Positions 1 to 6,778 are shown, counted from the first letter of the stretch. The stretch: 6,778 nucleotides of DNA from Desulfococcus sp. (GCA_024641805.1 JAHECJ010000112.1:1-6778); one strand, 5' to 3'. Notes: generated from the sequence alone by a model not told the origin. Made by a program: numbers and translations.

Positions 1-1107
1 TAACGTACCGGTTTTATAATATTCATTGTTTTTTTGCTGCATCAGGCCATGATGCGGCTTGAATGCGGTCAAAATGTCGAGAAACATTCTCGCAGTCAAC
101 CGGTTGTTTCTGGATATGCCGGCTCCCTCCACATAAGACAGATCCGTTAATCCAAACCGTTCTCTCAGGTAGGTCGTTGCCGCTTTGACGCCTTTATCCA
201 TGGACGCCGGTGGGCCGAAAACCTTTGCGCCGGTTGTCAGCAGAAGCTGATTTGCAATAAAATTGTTTGAATATTCAAGCAACTGGGCGATGATTTCGGT
301 CAGACCATATGGCGAAACATGCCTGTAAATAAGTTTGTCTTGATTCATGTCAACCTTGCCGAGCTTAATGTCCCCGTTTACTTTAATCCCGGAAGCTCGA
401 AAAAAATACTGAAAGATCTGTCCCGCATACAGGGTAATTTCATCGCCGCTATTGGTCAGCAGAATCCGTCCGGATTTCGAATTTGACGATTTAATTTTTT
501 TTCGTGCAATATCAACGATTGGTGTCTGAGGTTCGGCACTCAGAATGGTTTTATTTTCAATTTTGAAATTAACGGTATTAAAATTGGCACACAATGCTCC
601 GTTCGGCGCATCATAGGGTTGAAGGGAACCTTGGAATGTACCGGGAATGGATAATGGCTTTTCAAAAAAAGTATCATCCAAGATAATATGATTGATCGAA
701 CCAATCAGTGGTTTGAGGTTTGAAGCTATTTTCCGCACTTCCTCTGAAATGATCAGCGGATCCCCGTAGCCTTTAATGATGAGATTCGAATCCGTATCAA
801 CATAAAAATCGGTCGAATACAGATAGGTTTCAGTTAAATAATGCATGGCCACGAGTGATGTCACCAGTTTCAATGTTGAGGCCGGGATTAATTTTTTGTC
901 CGCGTTTAGACTGAAAAGAATTTCTCCGGAAGGGGAGGCCAGAAGAGCCGCATCCTGATCGGTAATCAATCCTTGGATTTCATGGGCGGGATCGGCGGCA
1001 GCGGCAGGATGGAATAACAGAACTCCCGAAACCAGAAAAAGGATCAGTAAAATGGCCCGGGGCAGCATTTTTATAAGGCGGTGAAAATTTTTGGCAAGCA
1101 TCGTCAT
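1..1107 (-). CDS. dacB: D-alanyl-D-alanine carboxypeptidase/endopeptidase, PBP4 (DacB) family, peptidase S13, partial (3' end missing)
   Basis: A penicillin-binding serine peptidase of the periplasm that, in this family, removes the terminal D-Ala of peptidoglycan stem peptides and/or cuts cross-links. The 369 visible codons have no stop and run off the left edge. All three active-site motifs are visible: SxxK as S77-T-L-K80 (in PASTLK), SxN as S280-N-N282 and KTGT at 365-368, two codons from the edge. Other family marks are KGYGDPL (112-118) and YDAPNGALCANFN (165-177). The segment EGAGIS (327-332) stands where DGSGLS is usual. A signal peptide is clear: basic N-terminus, hydrophobic stretch 18-32, and an Ala-rich cleavage site near A38/D39. 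E. coli PBP4 has 477 residues, so perhaps 60-100 are missing. The S77-S280 distance is about 40 shorter than in E. coli, implying smaller accessory domains. The ATG at 1107 lies 12 nt after the dtd stop without a clear Shine-Dalgarno, so coupling to dtd is likely; ATGs at 1101 and 1068 are alternative starts. Confidence 0.93.
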   Translation of the reverse strand, partial: MTMLAKNFHRLIKMLPRAILLILFLVSGVLLFHPAAAADPAHEIQGLITDQDAALLASPSGEILFSLNADKKLIPASTLKLVTSLVAMHYLTETYLYSTDFYVDTDSNLIIKGYGDPLIISEEVRKIASNLKPLIGSINHIILDDTFFEKPLSIPGTFQGSLQPYDAPNGALCANFNTVNFKIENKTILSAEPQTPIVDIARKKIKSSNSKSGRILLTNSGDEITLYAGQIFQYFFRASGIKVNGDIKLGKVDMNQDKLIYRHVSPYGLTEIIAQLLEYSNNFIANQLLLTTGAKVFGPPASMDKGVKAATTYLRERFGLTDLSYVEGAGISRNNRLTARMFLDILTAFKPHHGLMQQKNNEYYKTGTL

Positions 1108-1119
1108 GATGACTTTGAG

Positions 1120-1560
1120 TTATTTGCTTTCAAGTATTAACGTAACCGGCCCGTCATTGACCAGTGAAACATCCATCATGGTTCTGAACCTTCCGGACTT
1201 TGTCGGTATGCCTTTTTGGCGCATCTGCTCGGTAAAATACTCATACAGAGTCTCAGCCTGTTGCGGAGGAGCGGCATCAATAAATGACGGTCGCCGGCCT
1301 TTTCGGCAGTCACCGTAAAGCGTGAATTGGGAAACCACAAGTATTTCTCCGCTGATATCCATCACCGACCGATTCATTTTTGCATCATTGTCCTCAAATA
1401 TTCTTAAACTTGCCAGTTTATCGACAAGAAATTCGGCATCTGACGGTTCATCCGAATGCGTGATCCCTAAAAAAACCAGAAGCCCGGGGCCGATACAGCT
1501 GATCACCTCTTTATCGACACTAACGGATCCGGATTTAACCCGCTGTATGACTGCGCGCAT
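1120..1560 (-). CDS. dtd: D-aminoacyl-tRNA deacylase (D-Tyr-tRNA(Tyr) deacylase)
   Basis: A cytoplasmic homodimeric proofreading enzyme that hydrolyses D-aminoacyl-tRNA (D-Tyr, D-Asp and others), and Gly mischarged on tRNA(Ala), recycling the tRNA. The 146 residues match the family's usual length of about 145. The N-terminus MRAVIQRV is typical. The two signature motifs are SQFTLYGD (77-84) and NDGPVT (135-140); the Gly137-Pro138 pair is the cross-subunit element that gives chiral selectivity in known structures. RRPSF (89-93) is also conserved. The stretch between GRF and [10 protein letters not shown] reads RTMMD, where E. coli has AADMQ, an unusual change beside the active site. The ATG start is supported by GGTGGAG 10 nt upstream and by a good promoter further up. 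dacB follows closely on the same strand and ileS is transcribed divergently. Confidence 0.97.
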   Translation of the reverse strand: MRAVIQRVKSGSVSVDKEVISCIGPGLLVFLGITHSDEPSDAEFLVDKLASLRIFEDNDAKMNRSVMDISGEILVVSQFTLYGDCRKGRRPSFIDAAPPQQAETLYEYFTEQMRQKGIPTKSGRFRTMMDVSLVNDGPVTLILESK

Positions 1561-1570
1561 TAATAAAATT

Positions 1571-1577
1571 CTCCACC
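1571..1577 (-). promoter_or_regulatory. Ribosome binding site of dtd
   Basis: Read on the minus strand this is GGTGGAG, complementary to the 3' end of 16S rRNA, with a 10-nt A/T-rich spacer to the ATG at 1560. It fixes the dtd start, which also matches the conserved MRAVIQRV N-terminus. Confidence 0.75.
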
Positions 1578-1628
1578 TGACTGTGGGTCTAAAGATAACG
1601 AACTTGTGAGGCGCTCTAAAATCGCGAC

Positions 1629-1657
1629 TTTGAATTTACCGGCACCGGCATTTGAAT
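1629..1657. repeat. TTTGAAT direct repeats flanking a tandem CCGGCA pair
   Basis: Two TTTGAAT copies (1629-1635 and 1651-1657) are spaced 22 bp start to start, about two helical turns, with CCGGCA twice in a row (1639-1650) between them. The array overlaps the -10 box and spacer of the predicted dtd promoter, so it could be an operator. With copies this short, chance is not excluded. Confidence 0.35.
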
Positions 1658-1662
1658 GTCAA
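1633..1662 (-). promoter_or_regulatory. Sigma70-type promoter for dtd-dacB
   Basis: On the minus strand a perfect -35 box TTGACA (1662-1657) is followed after 18 nt by TAAATT (1638-1633), which matches four of six bases of the -10 consensus. Transcription would start near 1626, giving a leader of about 65 nt before dtd. The spacer holds a tandem CCGGCA repeat (plus-strand 1639-1650) and the region is flanked by two copies of TTTGAAT, which may be regulatory. Prediction is from consensus only. Confidence 0.55.
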
Positions 1663-1729
1663 GTGAAAGCAATTGACGTATCCATCGATTTTTCTGAAAT
1701 AACGGGCATGGAATTCGGGGCTTATTTCC

Positions 1730-1775
1730 TTGACACACAAGGCTTTTGTGGCTTAGTCTAATAAGATTTTATAAC
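1730..1775 (+). promoter_or_regulatory. Possible promoter region of the ileS operon
   Basis: A perfect TTGACA lies at 1730-1735, but the best -10-like hexamer after it, TCTAAT (1757-1762), is 21 nt away, longer than the usual 16-18. A second option pairs TTGTGG (1746-1751) with TATAAC (1770-1775) over an 18-nt spacer and would start transcription near 1782, leaving a leader of about 55 nt. A short inverted repeat CACAA-5-TTGTG (1736-1750) lies between the candidate boxes. A promoter is expected here because the upstream gene is divergent; which boxes are used cannot be settled from sequence. Confidence 0.35.
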
Positions 1776-1822
1776 CTGAGCAAAGATTGAATGATTCTAA
1801 AATTTAAAATATATTCGTTCCT

Positions 1823-1827
1823 GGAGG
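1823..1827 (+). promoter_or_regulatory. Ribosome binding site of ileS
   Basis: GGAGG is 9 nt before the ATG at 1837 and 6 nt before an in-frame TTG at 1834. The distance and codon type favour the ATG, giving a protein that begins [10 protein letters not shown], a normal IleRS N-terminus. Confidence 0.8.
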
Positions 1828-1836
1828 AATTTATTG

Positions 1837-4641
1837 ATGGATTATAAAAAAACGCTCAATTTGCCGGATACAAAATTTCCGATGAAAGCGAATCTTGCCA
1901 ATCGCGAACCGGAACAGCTGAAAGAGTGGGAAGATGCCGGACTTTATGATCATGTCCGAAAAGCTTCCAAAGGCAGGCCGCCGTTTATTCTTCATGACGG
2001 CCCCCCGTATGCCAATGGCAATATTCATATCGGCACGGCATTGAATAAAATTCTTAAGGATATTGTCATCCGGTCCCGGCAGATGAACGGCTATGACGCC
2101 GACTATATCCCCGGCTGGGATTGCCACGGCCTGCCGATTGAACATAATGTCGATAAAAATCTTGGTGACAAAAAGAAAGCAATGTCCACTGTGGAAATCC
2201 GGCGGGAATGCCGCGCCTATGCGGAAAAATTTGTGGATATTCAAAGAGAGGAGTTCAAGCGGCTCGGGGGTTTGGGGAAATGGGATGATCCCTACCTGAC
2301 CATGGCTTACCGGTATGAAGCGATCATCGCCAAAAAATGCGCTGAGTTCGCCCTTGACGGCAGTCTGATCAGAAGTAAAAAACCCATTTACTGGTGCTGC
2401 AGTTGTAAAACCGCTCTTGCGGAAGCGGAAATTGAATATGCCGACGAATCTTCCCCTTCGATTTTTGTCAAGTTTGAATTGAAAGATGACATGGGCAAGT
2501 CAGTTCCCGCTCTTTCCGGTAAGAAAGTGTTTGTGGTTATTTGGACCACCACGCCCTGGACGCTGCCGGCGAACCTTGCGGTCGCCCTGCATCCGGAATT
2601 CCACTATTCAGCAGTCGAACCGGATAATGGCGAGGTCTATATTCTTGCCACCGATCTAGTCGAAGATTGCATGAAGAAATTTGATATCGCGAACTATTCG
2701 GTGCTTGCGGAAATTAACCCGAAAGATCTGGAAAACAAGCATTGTCAGCATCCCTTGTATGATAGGGAATCAGTAATTGTTCTCGGTGATCATGTGACGC
2801 TCGAGGCCGGCACCGGTTGCGTACATACGGCGCCGGGTCATGGCCGGGAGGATTTTGAAGTGGGCAATAAATACGGTCTGGATGCCTACTCGCCGGTGAA
2901 TGACAATGGATGCTTCACCGATGACGTGAACTTGTTTGCCGGAAAGTTTGTTTTCAAAGCAGATCCTGAAATTATTGAAAAACTGGATTCAGACAAAAAA
3001 CTGCTGGCATCCGGACAAATCCGGCATTCATATCCCCACTGCTGGCGGTGCAAAAAACCGGTAATATTCCGCGCGACGCCCCAGTGGTTTATCTCCATGG
3101 ATAAGACCGGAATCCGTCAAAAAGCCCTTAAAGCCATTGACACGGTATCATGGATTCCATTATGGGGTAGGGACCGGATTTACGGAATGATTGAAAAACG
3201 ACCAGACTGGTGCGTTTCAAGGCAGCGGTCCTGGGGGGTTCCCATCACCGTGTTTTATTGCAAACACTGCAATGAACTGCTCATCAACCGGCAAATCGTT
3301 GACCGGATATTCTCCGAATTCTGCAATAACGGAGCAGACATCTGGTTTGAAAAAGACGCATCATATTTTATTCCCGAAAGCACAGCCTGTAAATCCTGCG
3401 GGGGAAAAGAATTTGTCCAGGAAACAGATATCCTGGATGTGTGGTTTGATTCAGGCGTCAGCCATGCCGCTGTTTTAGAAGAACGACCCACTCTTGGATG
3501 GCCTGCTGATCTTTATCTTGAAGGAAGCGATCAGCACAGGGGATGGTTTCACAGTTCCCTGCTGACCGCCATCGGATTTAAAGGAAGCGCCCCGTATAAA
3601 ATGGTTTTAACCCATGGATTTGTGGTGGATGGCAATGGCAAAAAGATGTCCAAGTCCATCGGCAACGTTATTGCCCCGAAAAAAGTCATTGACCGGTACG
3701 GAGCTGAAATTCTGAGGCTCTGGGTGGCAGCTTCGGATTACAAGGATGATATCAGGATCTCGGAAAATATATTAAAACAGTTAAGTGACGCATACCGCCG
3801 GATACGCAACACGTGCCGTTTCATTCTCGGAAATTTGTTCGATTTTGATCCTGGGAAAAACAGTGTGCCCTACGATCAAATGCCGGATATTGATAAATTC
3901 GCACTCCATACATTCCAGGAATTAGTCGCCCGTAATATAAAGGCATATGACAGTTTTGATTTTCATGTCATTTACCATTCGCTCTATAATTACTGCACCG
4001 TTGACCTGTCCGCTTTCTATCTGGATATCTTAAAAGACCGATTATATACTTCCAATCCGGATTCACTGGAAAGACGCAGCGCCCAGACAGTGATGCATCG
4101 CATTGTCGACGGAATTTCAAAATTAATGGCGCCGATTCTGCCCTTTACATCCGAAGAAGTATGGCAATTCATGCCGGATTCCGCCAATAAGTCATCCAGC
4201 ATCCACTTGGAAGCGTTTCCGAAGCCGGACAATACATTAACGAATAAAGAACTTGCAAAACAATGGGAACTGATTCTGGATGTGCGCGCTGAGGTGACGA
4301 AGATTTTAGAAAATGCGCGTGTAGACAAAATTATCGGCCACTCCCTGGACGCATCCGTAACGCTTTGTACATCCAGGGAACTTCATAGTCTTTTGAGCCG
4401 CTATGAGAATGATCTGCGATCCATTTTTATTGTTTCCGAATCTAAACTGATCTGTGACGAAACCGTTGGTGAGGGATTTTTAAAAACCGATGTCAACGGG
4501 CTGTCCATTAAAGTTCAGGCCGCTGCGGGAGATAAATGCCAGAGATGCTGGATATATGATTCGAGTGTCGGTCAAAGCCTAGGAAATGATACCATCTGCA
4601 ACCGTTGCCAGGCAGTCCTGGACAGTATGGAGAGATCCTAA
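1837..4641 (+). CDS. ileS: Isoleucyl-tRNA synthetase (class I, bacterial type with C-terminal zinc site)
   Basis: Charges tRNA(Ile) with isoleucine in the cytoplasm and hydrolyses mischarged Val-tRNA(Ile). The 934 residues compare with 938 in E. coli. Domains in order: Rossmann fold first half with [14 protein letters not shown] (54-67), the HIGH motif reading HIGT at 64-67; CP1 editing domain with [11 protein letters not shown] (236-246) and [12 protein letters not shown] (329-340), in which T237-T239, N246, H330 and D339 match known E. coli editing residues; catalytic second half with GSDQHRGWF and KMSKS (603-607); anticodon-binding helical domain; and a C-terminal zinc finger with C901, C904, C921 and C924, matching Cys902/905/922/925 of E. 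coli. The cysteine pairs YCKHC and ACKSCGG in the middle suggest a further zinc site. Start chosen from the GGAGG spacing; a TTG one codon earlier is less likely. It is the first gene of the rightward operon and lspA begins 6 nt after its stop. Confidence 0.98.
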   Translation: MDYKKTLNLPDTKFPMKANLANREPEQLKEWEDAGLYDHVRKASKGRPPFILHDGPPYANGNIHIGTALNKILKDIVIRSRQMNGYDADYIPGWDCHGLPIEHNVDKNLGDKKKAMSTVEIRRECRAYAEKFVDIQREEFKRLGGLGKWDDPYLTMAYRYEAIIAKKCAEFALDGSLIRSKKPIYWCCSCKTALAEAEIEYADESSPSIFVKFELKDDMGKSVPALSGKKVFVVIWTTTPWTLPANLAVALHPEFHYSAVEPDNGEVYILATDLVEDCMKKFDIANYSVLAEINPKDLENKHCQHPLYDRESVIVLGDHVTLEAGTGCVHTAPGHGREDFEVGNKYGLDAYSPVNDNGCFTDDVNLFAGKFVFKADPEIIEKLDSDKKLLASGQIRHSYPHCWRCKKPVIFRATPQWFISMDKTGIRQKALKAIDTVSWIPLWGRDRIYGMIEKRPDWCVSRQRSWGVPITVFYCKHCNELLINRQIVDRIFSEFCNNGADIWFEKDASYFIPESTACKSCGGKEFVQETDILDVWFDSGVSHAAVLEERPTLGWPADLYLEGSDQHRGWFHSSLLTAIGFKGSAPYKMVLTHGFVVDGNGKKMSKSIGNVIAPKKVIDRYGAEILRLWVAASDYKDDIRISENILKQLSDAYRRIRNTCRFILGNLFDFDPGKNSVPYDQMPDIDKFALHTFQELVARNIKAYDSFDFHVIYHSLYNYCTVDLSAFYLDILKDRLYTSNPDSLERRSAQTVMHRIVDGISKLMAPILPFTSEEVWQFMPDSANKSSSIHLEAFPKPDNTLTNKELAKQWELILDVRAEVTKILENARVDKIIGHSLDASVTLCTSRELHSLLSRYENDLRSIFIVSESKLICDETVGEGFLKTDVNGLSIKVQAAAGDKCQRCWIYDSSVGQSLGNDTICNRCQAVLDSMERS

Positions 4642-4647
4642 AATTAA

Positions 4648-5139
4648 ATGAACGTTATTAAATCCAAGTATATGAAGCTGATATTTATTTCTGCCATGGT
4701 TGTGCTGCTGGATCAGGCAACCAAGTGGATGGTTACCCAATCATTATCTTATTACGAAGAGGTAAAAATCATCCCCGGTTTTTTTAATCTGATTTATATT
4801 CATAATCCGGGCGGGGCATTTGGCATCTTTGCAAAAAACCAGGGTCATCTGCAAAGCGCGTTATTTATTTTAATTGCATTGGCGGCAATGGCCTTGATTT
4901 TGTATTTGTATAAAAATACCTATTCAGAGTACCCGGTTCTCTCCTTTGGTCTTGCGTTAATCTTTGGAGGCGCTTTGGGAAACATGATTGATCGAATCCG
5001 TTTCGGAGAAGTCATCGATTTCCTTGATGTGTATATCTCCCATCTGCACTGGCCGGCATTTAATGTCGCTGACAGCGCAATCACGGTCGGCATGCTGATT
5101 TTCGGGTTTTACGTCGTGTTCCGTAAAGTTCCTCTATAG
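4648..5139 (+). CDS. lspA: Lipoprotein signal peptidase (signal peptidase II)
   Basis: An inner-membrane aspartic protease that cleaves the signal peptide of diacylglyceryl-modified prolipoproteins just before the lipidated cysteine; the family is the target of globomycin. At 163 residues it has the usual length. Four hydrophobic segments are visible, roughly 10-27, 67-88, 97-115 and 139-157. Conserved boxes are DQATK (22-26), HNPGGAFG (52-59), GNMIDR (111-116), EVIDF (121-125) and FNVADS (138-143). By comparison with the P. aeruginosa enzyme the catalytic pair is D124 and D142. The ATG at 4648 is 6 nt after the ileS stop; the nearest Shine-Dalgarno-like GGAGAG (4629-4634) is within ileS and 13 nt away, so coupling is likely. 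An ATG at 4672 (MKLIFIS) would also give a plausible protein. Its partner lgt follows. Confidence 0.97.
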   Translation: MNVIKSKYMKLIFISAMVVLLDQATKWMVTQSLSYYEEVKIIPGFFNLIYIHNPGGAFGIFAKNQGHLQSALFILIALAAMALILYLYKNTYSEYPVLSFGLALIFGGALGNMIDRIRFGEVIDFLDVYISHLHWPAFNVADSAITVGMLIFGFYVVFRKVPL

Positions 5140-5185
5140 CAGCTGAAGACATTAAAATTTCAAATTTTTAAAACCGAGGCCGCAT

Positions 5186-5953
5186 ATGCATCCTGTTCTG
5201 TTTAAATTCGGAGAATTTGCCATTCACACCTATGGTTTTTTTGTTGCCATGGCGGTGCTGGCGGGAATTGCCATCGCTAAATATGAAGCCAGGCGACTCG
5301 GTCTGGATACTGAAAAAGTTGTCGATGCTTGCTTCTATGTGGTGGTGGCGGCTATTATTGGATCCCGTTTGTTCTATGTTCTGACAAACCTAGAATTTTT
5401 CAAATCCGAACCAATGGAAGTATTTAAAATTTGGAACGGAGGCCTGGTTTTTTACGGCGGATTCATCGCGGCAGCGCTTGTGCTTATTGTGTTCTTGAAA
5501 ATTCACCATCTGCCCTTAGGTAAAATGTCGGATATTGCAGCACTTTCCCTTCCTCTGGGACATGCTTTCGGGCGAATTGGATGTTTTTTTGCCGGTTGTT
5601 GCTACGGCAAATTGTGTCATGAACCGTGGGCCGTGACATTCACGAATCCTGATTCCCTGGCGCCTTTGTATGTCCCGCTTCATCCGACTGAGCTTTATTC
5701 ATCCGCATCCAACTTTCTTATATTCATTTTAATTTTCTTCCTTCGCCGTTTTAAAAAATATGATGGTCAAATGTTCTGGGTTTACATCGCCTGTTACGGG
5801 ATTGCCCGTTCCACCATCGAAATCTTTCGCGGCGATTTCCGGGGCGCGACAATGTTTAATACGTTTTCGATATCCCAGACTATTGGAATCAGTTCCGCGG
5901 TTATTGCAATCATCATGCTGATTATTCTCGGCCGTAAAAATTCCATATCATAA
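5186..5953 (+). CDS. lgt: Phosphatidylglycerol--prolipoprotein diacylglyceryl transferase
   Basis: An integral inner-membrane enzyme that moves diacylglycerol from phosphatidylglycerol to the lipobox cysteine of prolipoproteins, the first step of lipoprotein maturation; LspA, encoded just upstream, acts next. The 255 residues have about seven hydrophobic segments. Family marks are HTYGFFVA (14-21, Y16 matching E. coli Y26), GGLVFYGG (85-92), GRIGCFFAGCCYG (129-141), HPTELY (167-172) and IEIFRGDFRG (211-220). R130 matches E. coli R143 and R215 probably matches R239. Three positions differ from E. coli: Y90 at H103, C133 at N146 and C138 at E151, typical as far as I recall of a cysteine-bearing subtype rather than decay. 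GAGG (5176-5179), 6 nt before the ATG, supports the start. The 46-nt gap from lspA is the widest in the operon; holA begins 7 nt after the stop. Confidence 0.96.
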   Translation: MHPVLFKFGEFAIHTYGFFVAMAVLAGIAIAKYEARRLGLDTEKVVDACFYVVVAAIIGSRLFYVLTNLEFFKSEPMEVFKIWNGGLVFYGGFIAAALVLIVFLKIHHLPLGKMSDIAALSLPLGHAFGRIGCFFAGCCYGKLCHEPWAVTFTNPDSLAPLYVPLHPTELYSSASNFLIFILIFFLRRFKKYDGQMFWVYIACYGIARSTIEIFRGDFRGATMFNTFSISQTIGISSAVIAIIMLIILGRKNSIS

Positions 5954-5960
5954 CATCATC

Positions 5961-6778
5961 ATGCCAGAAATAAATTATCATCAACTAAAAACGTATATCC
6001 GTGATCATTCAGGTGCATCCTTTGATCCGGTTTACCTTATATTCGGAGAAGAATTTCTATATCAAGAGGTCAGCCAGGCGCTTTTGAATATGATCATTCC
6101 GGATCCCGGCAAACAGAAGCATAACTGCGAAGTAGTCAATCATAAAGAAGAGGGACAGATCATTGACATGATCGAGCGAATGAATACATATTCTTTCTTT
6201 TCGGAAAGAAAGATTATTGAACTTCGTGATGCATCTGTTTTTGTTTCCATTCAAAATCATGCCAATCTGTTACAAAAAGTGAAGCAAGTATACGAAAAGA
6301 ATGACTTTGAAAAGGCATCCAAAATGTTTTTGAGTCTGCTGAGCCGGCTCCATATTGATCTCACAGGCATTTCGGTTGAAACGATAGCCGATAAATTAAA
6401 TATCACTGATGATCAGGCCAATGATTTTGATTTGATTAAAAAACTTGCCGAATACTGCCTGGAACGGAACCTGCCGATCCCTGCAGCCGGCGATGATGCC
6501 GACCGTCTGAAAAATGCCATTGAACATGGATTCCCCAAAAATAACATCCTGTTTATCACTACTGATACCATTGATAAACGGAAAGGGCTTTATAAGACCA
6601 TCAAGCAACTCGGCACTGTTGTGGACTGCTCAATTTCCAGAGGAAACCGCAAGTCGGATATCGATGAACAGAAAAAATTCCTCCAGCAGCATATGCGTCA
6701 GGTATTAAAAAAACAAAATAAACAGATTGCCCCGCAAGCCTTTGAACTGATTTTTCAAATGACCGGTTTTGATCTCCG
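5961..6778 (+). CDS. holA: DNA polymerase III delta subunit, partial (3' end missing)
   Basis: The clamp-loader subunit that opens the beta sliding clamp during DNA replication. The 272 visible codons are open to the right edge; the family usually has about 330-350 residues. The N-terminus carries PVYLIFGEEFLYQE (23-36), the degenerate P-loop-like strand and helix typical of delta, which binds no ATP. A second hallmark is ILFITTDTIDKRKGLYK (196-212), a strand followed by the DKRKxLxK segment, and then the start of the next domain with AFELI (260-264). Between the strand near 84-90 (KIIELRD) and 196, where E. coli HolA has only a short linker, lie about 105 residues, predicted mostly helical, so there seems to be an insertion of 75-80 residues. 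No clear Shine-Dalgarno precedes the ATG, which is 7 nt after the lgt stop, suggesting translational coupling. Identification rests on these motifs; overall similarity to delta is low, as is usual for the family. Confidence 0.85.
   Translation, partial: MPEINYHQLKTYIRDHSGASFDPVYLIFGEEFLYQEVSQALLNMIIPDPGKQKHNCEVVNHKEEGQIIDMIERMNTYSFFSERKIIELRDASVFVSIQNHANLLQKVKQVYEKNDFEKASKMFLSLLSRLHIDLTGISVETIADKLNITDDQANDFDLIKKLAEYCLERNLPIPAAGDDADRLKNAIEHGFPKNNILFITTDTIDKRKGLYKTIKQLGTVVDCSISRGNRKSDIDEQKKFLQQHMRQVLKKQNKQIAPQAFELIFQMTGFDL

Larger units (their letters stand above)
1561..1833. other. Divergent intergenic region between dtd and ileS
   Basis: This 273-bp stretch separates two start codons, so it should hold the promoters of both units. 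The dtd side has a good promoter at 1633-1662. The ileS side has a TTGACA at 1730-1735 and further -10-like hexamers. I see no ORF with coding character. I also see no T-box leader (the conserved T-box sequence AGGGTGGNACCGCG is absent), although T-boxes often precede ileS in Firmicutes. There is no tRNA, and no GC-rich hairpin with a T-run that would act as terminator or attenuator. Confidence 0.7.

Noticed and set aside
1091..1609. Plus-strand open frames at 1091-1318 and 1322-1609
   Set aside because: They lie antisense to dtd, which has clear family motifs over its whole length; the translations match no family and have no ribosome binding site.
1561..1836. T-box riboswitch upstream of ileS
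   Set aside because: The conserved T-box sequence and a terminator/antiterminator pair are not visible, and the genes look Gram-negative.
1834..1836. TTG one codon upstream as the ileS start
   Set aside because: The ATG at 1837 is 9 nt from GGAGG and is the stronger codon; the TTG would add only one residue.
1831..2299. Open frames on both strands overlapping the 5' part of ileS
   Set aside because: They are shadows of the conserved IleRS coding sequence, including the HIGH-motif region.
2886..4328. Further overlapping open frames inside ileS on both strands
   Set aside because: IleRS is continuous and conserved through the whole stretch, so these frames have no independent support.
5154..5168. 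AT-rich palindrome AAAATTT-C-AAATTTT between lspA and lgt
   Set aside because: It has no GC in the stem and no adjacent GC-rich hairpin, so it is not a terminator; in such A/T-rich sequence it easily arises by chance. A minor regulatory role is not excluded.
6057..6708. Open frames at 6057-6260 (-), 6396-6608 (-) and 6514-6708 (+)
   Set aside because: They overlap the holA frame, which stays open from 5961 to the edge, begins directly after lgt and carries delta-subunit motifs.
1..6778. Search for CRISPR arrays, insertion sequences, phage genes, tRNA or rRNA genes
   Set aside because: No spaced repeats, transposase motifs, terminal inverted repeats or RNA gene signatures were seen; nearly all of the window is explained by six housekeeping genes.

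Overview
The window holds ordinary chromosomal housekeeping genes of a Gram-negative bacterium. The best guess is a member of the Desulfobacterota (former Deltaproteobacteria). This is inferred from the moderate GC content, the IleRS and Lgt sequence types, and a ileS-lspA-lgt order followed by a DNA polymerase III delta gene. It is a judgement from memory, not a search. There is no transposon, prophage, CRISPR array, tRNA or rRNA, and no sign of horizontal transfer.

The layout is two divergent transcription units around a 273-bp intergenic region (1561-1833). Leftward run dtd (D-aminoacyl-tRNA deacylase, 1120-1560) and then dacB (penicillin-binding D-Ala-D-Ala carboxypeptidase of the PBP4/S13 family), which starts 12 nt after the dtd stop and is cut by the left edge exactly after its KTGT motif. 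A good sigma70-type promoter (TTGACA, 18-nt spacer, TAAATT) sits at 1633-1662 ahead of dtd. Rightward run ileS (isoleucyl-tRNA synthetase, 1837-4641), lspA (signal peptidase II, 4648-5139), lgt (prolipoprotein diacylglyceryl transferase, 5186-5953) and holA (DNA polymerase III delta, from 5961, cut by the right edge). The gaps of 6, 46 and 7 nt suggest one operon.

Two themes link the genes. Dtd and IleRS both guard the quality of aminoacyl-tRNA: Dtd removes D-amino acids from tRNA, and IleRS carries an editing domain that hydrolyses Val-tRNA(Ile). Lgt and LspA are consecutive steps of lipoprotein maturation: Lgt attaches diacylglycerol to the lipobox cysteine, then LspA cleaves the signal peptide. 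DacB is a third envelope enzyme and trims peptidoglycan.

I found no convincing undescribed system. The points most worth a second look are an apparent insertion of about 75-80 residues inside the N-terminal domain of HolA, cysteines at normally Asn/Glu positions of the Lgt signature, the HIGT form of the IleRS HIGH motif, a small change in the Dtd C-terminal motif, and a repeat arrangement embedded in the dtd promoter.
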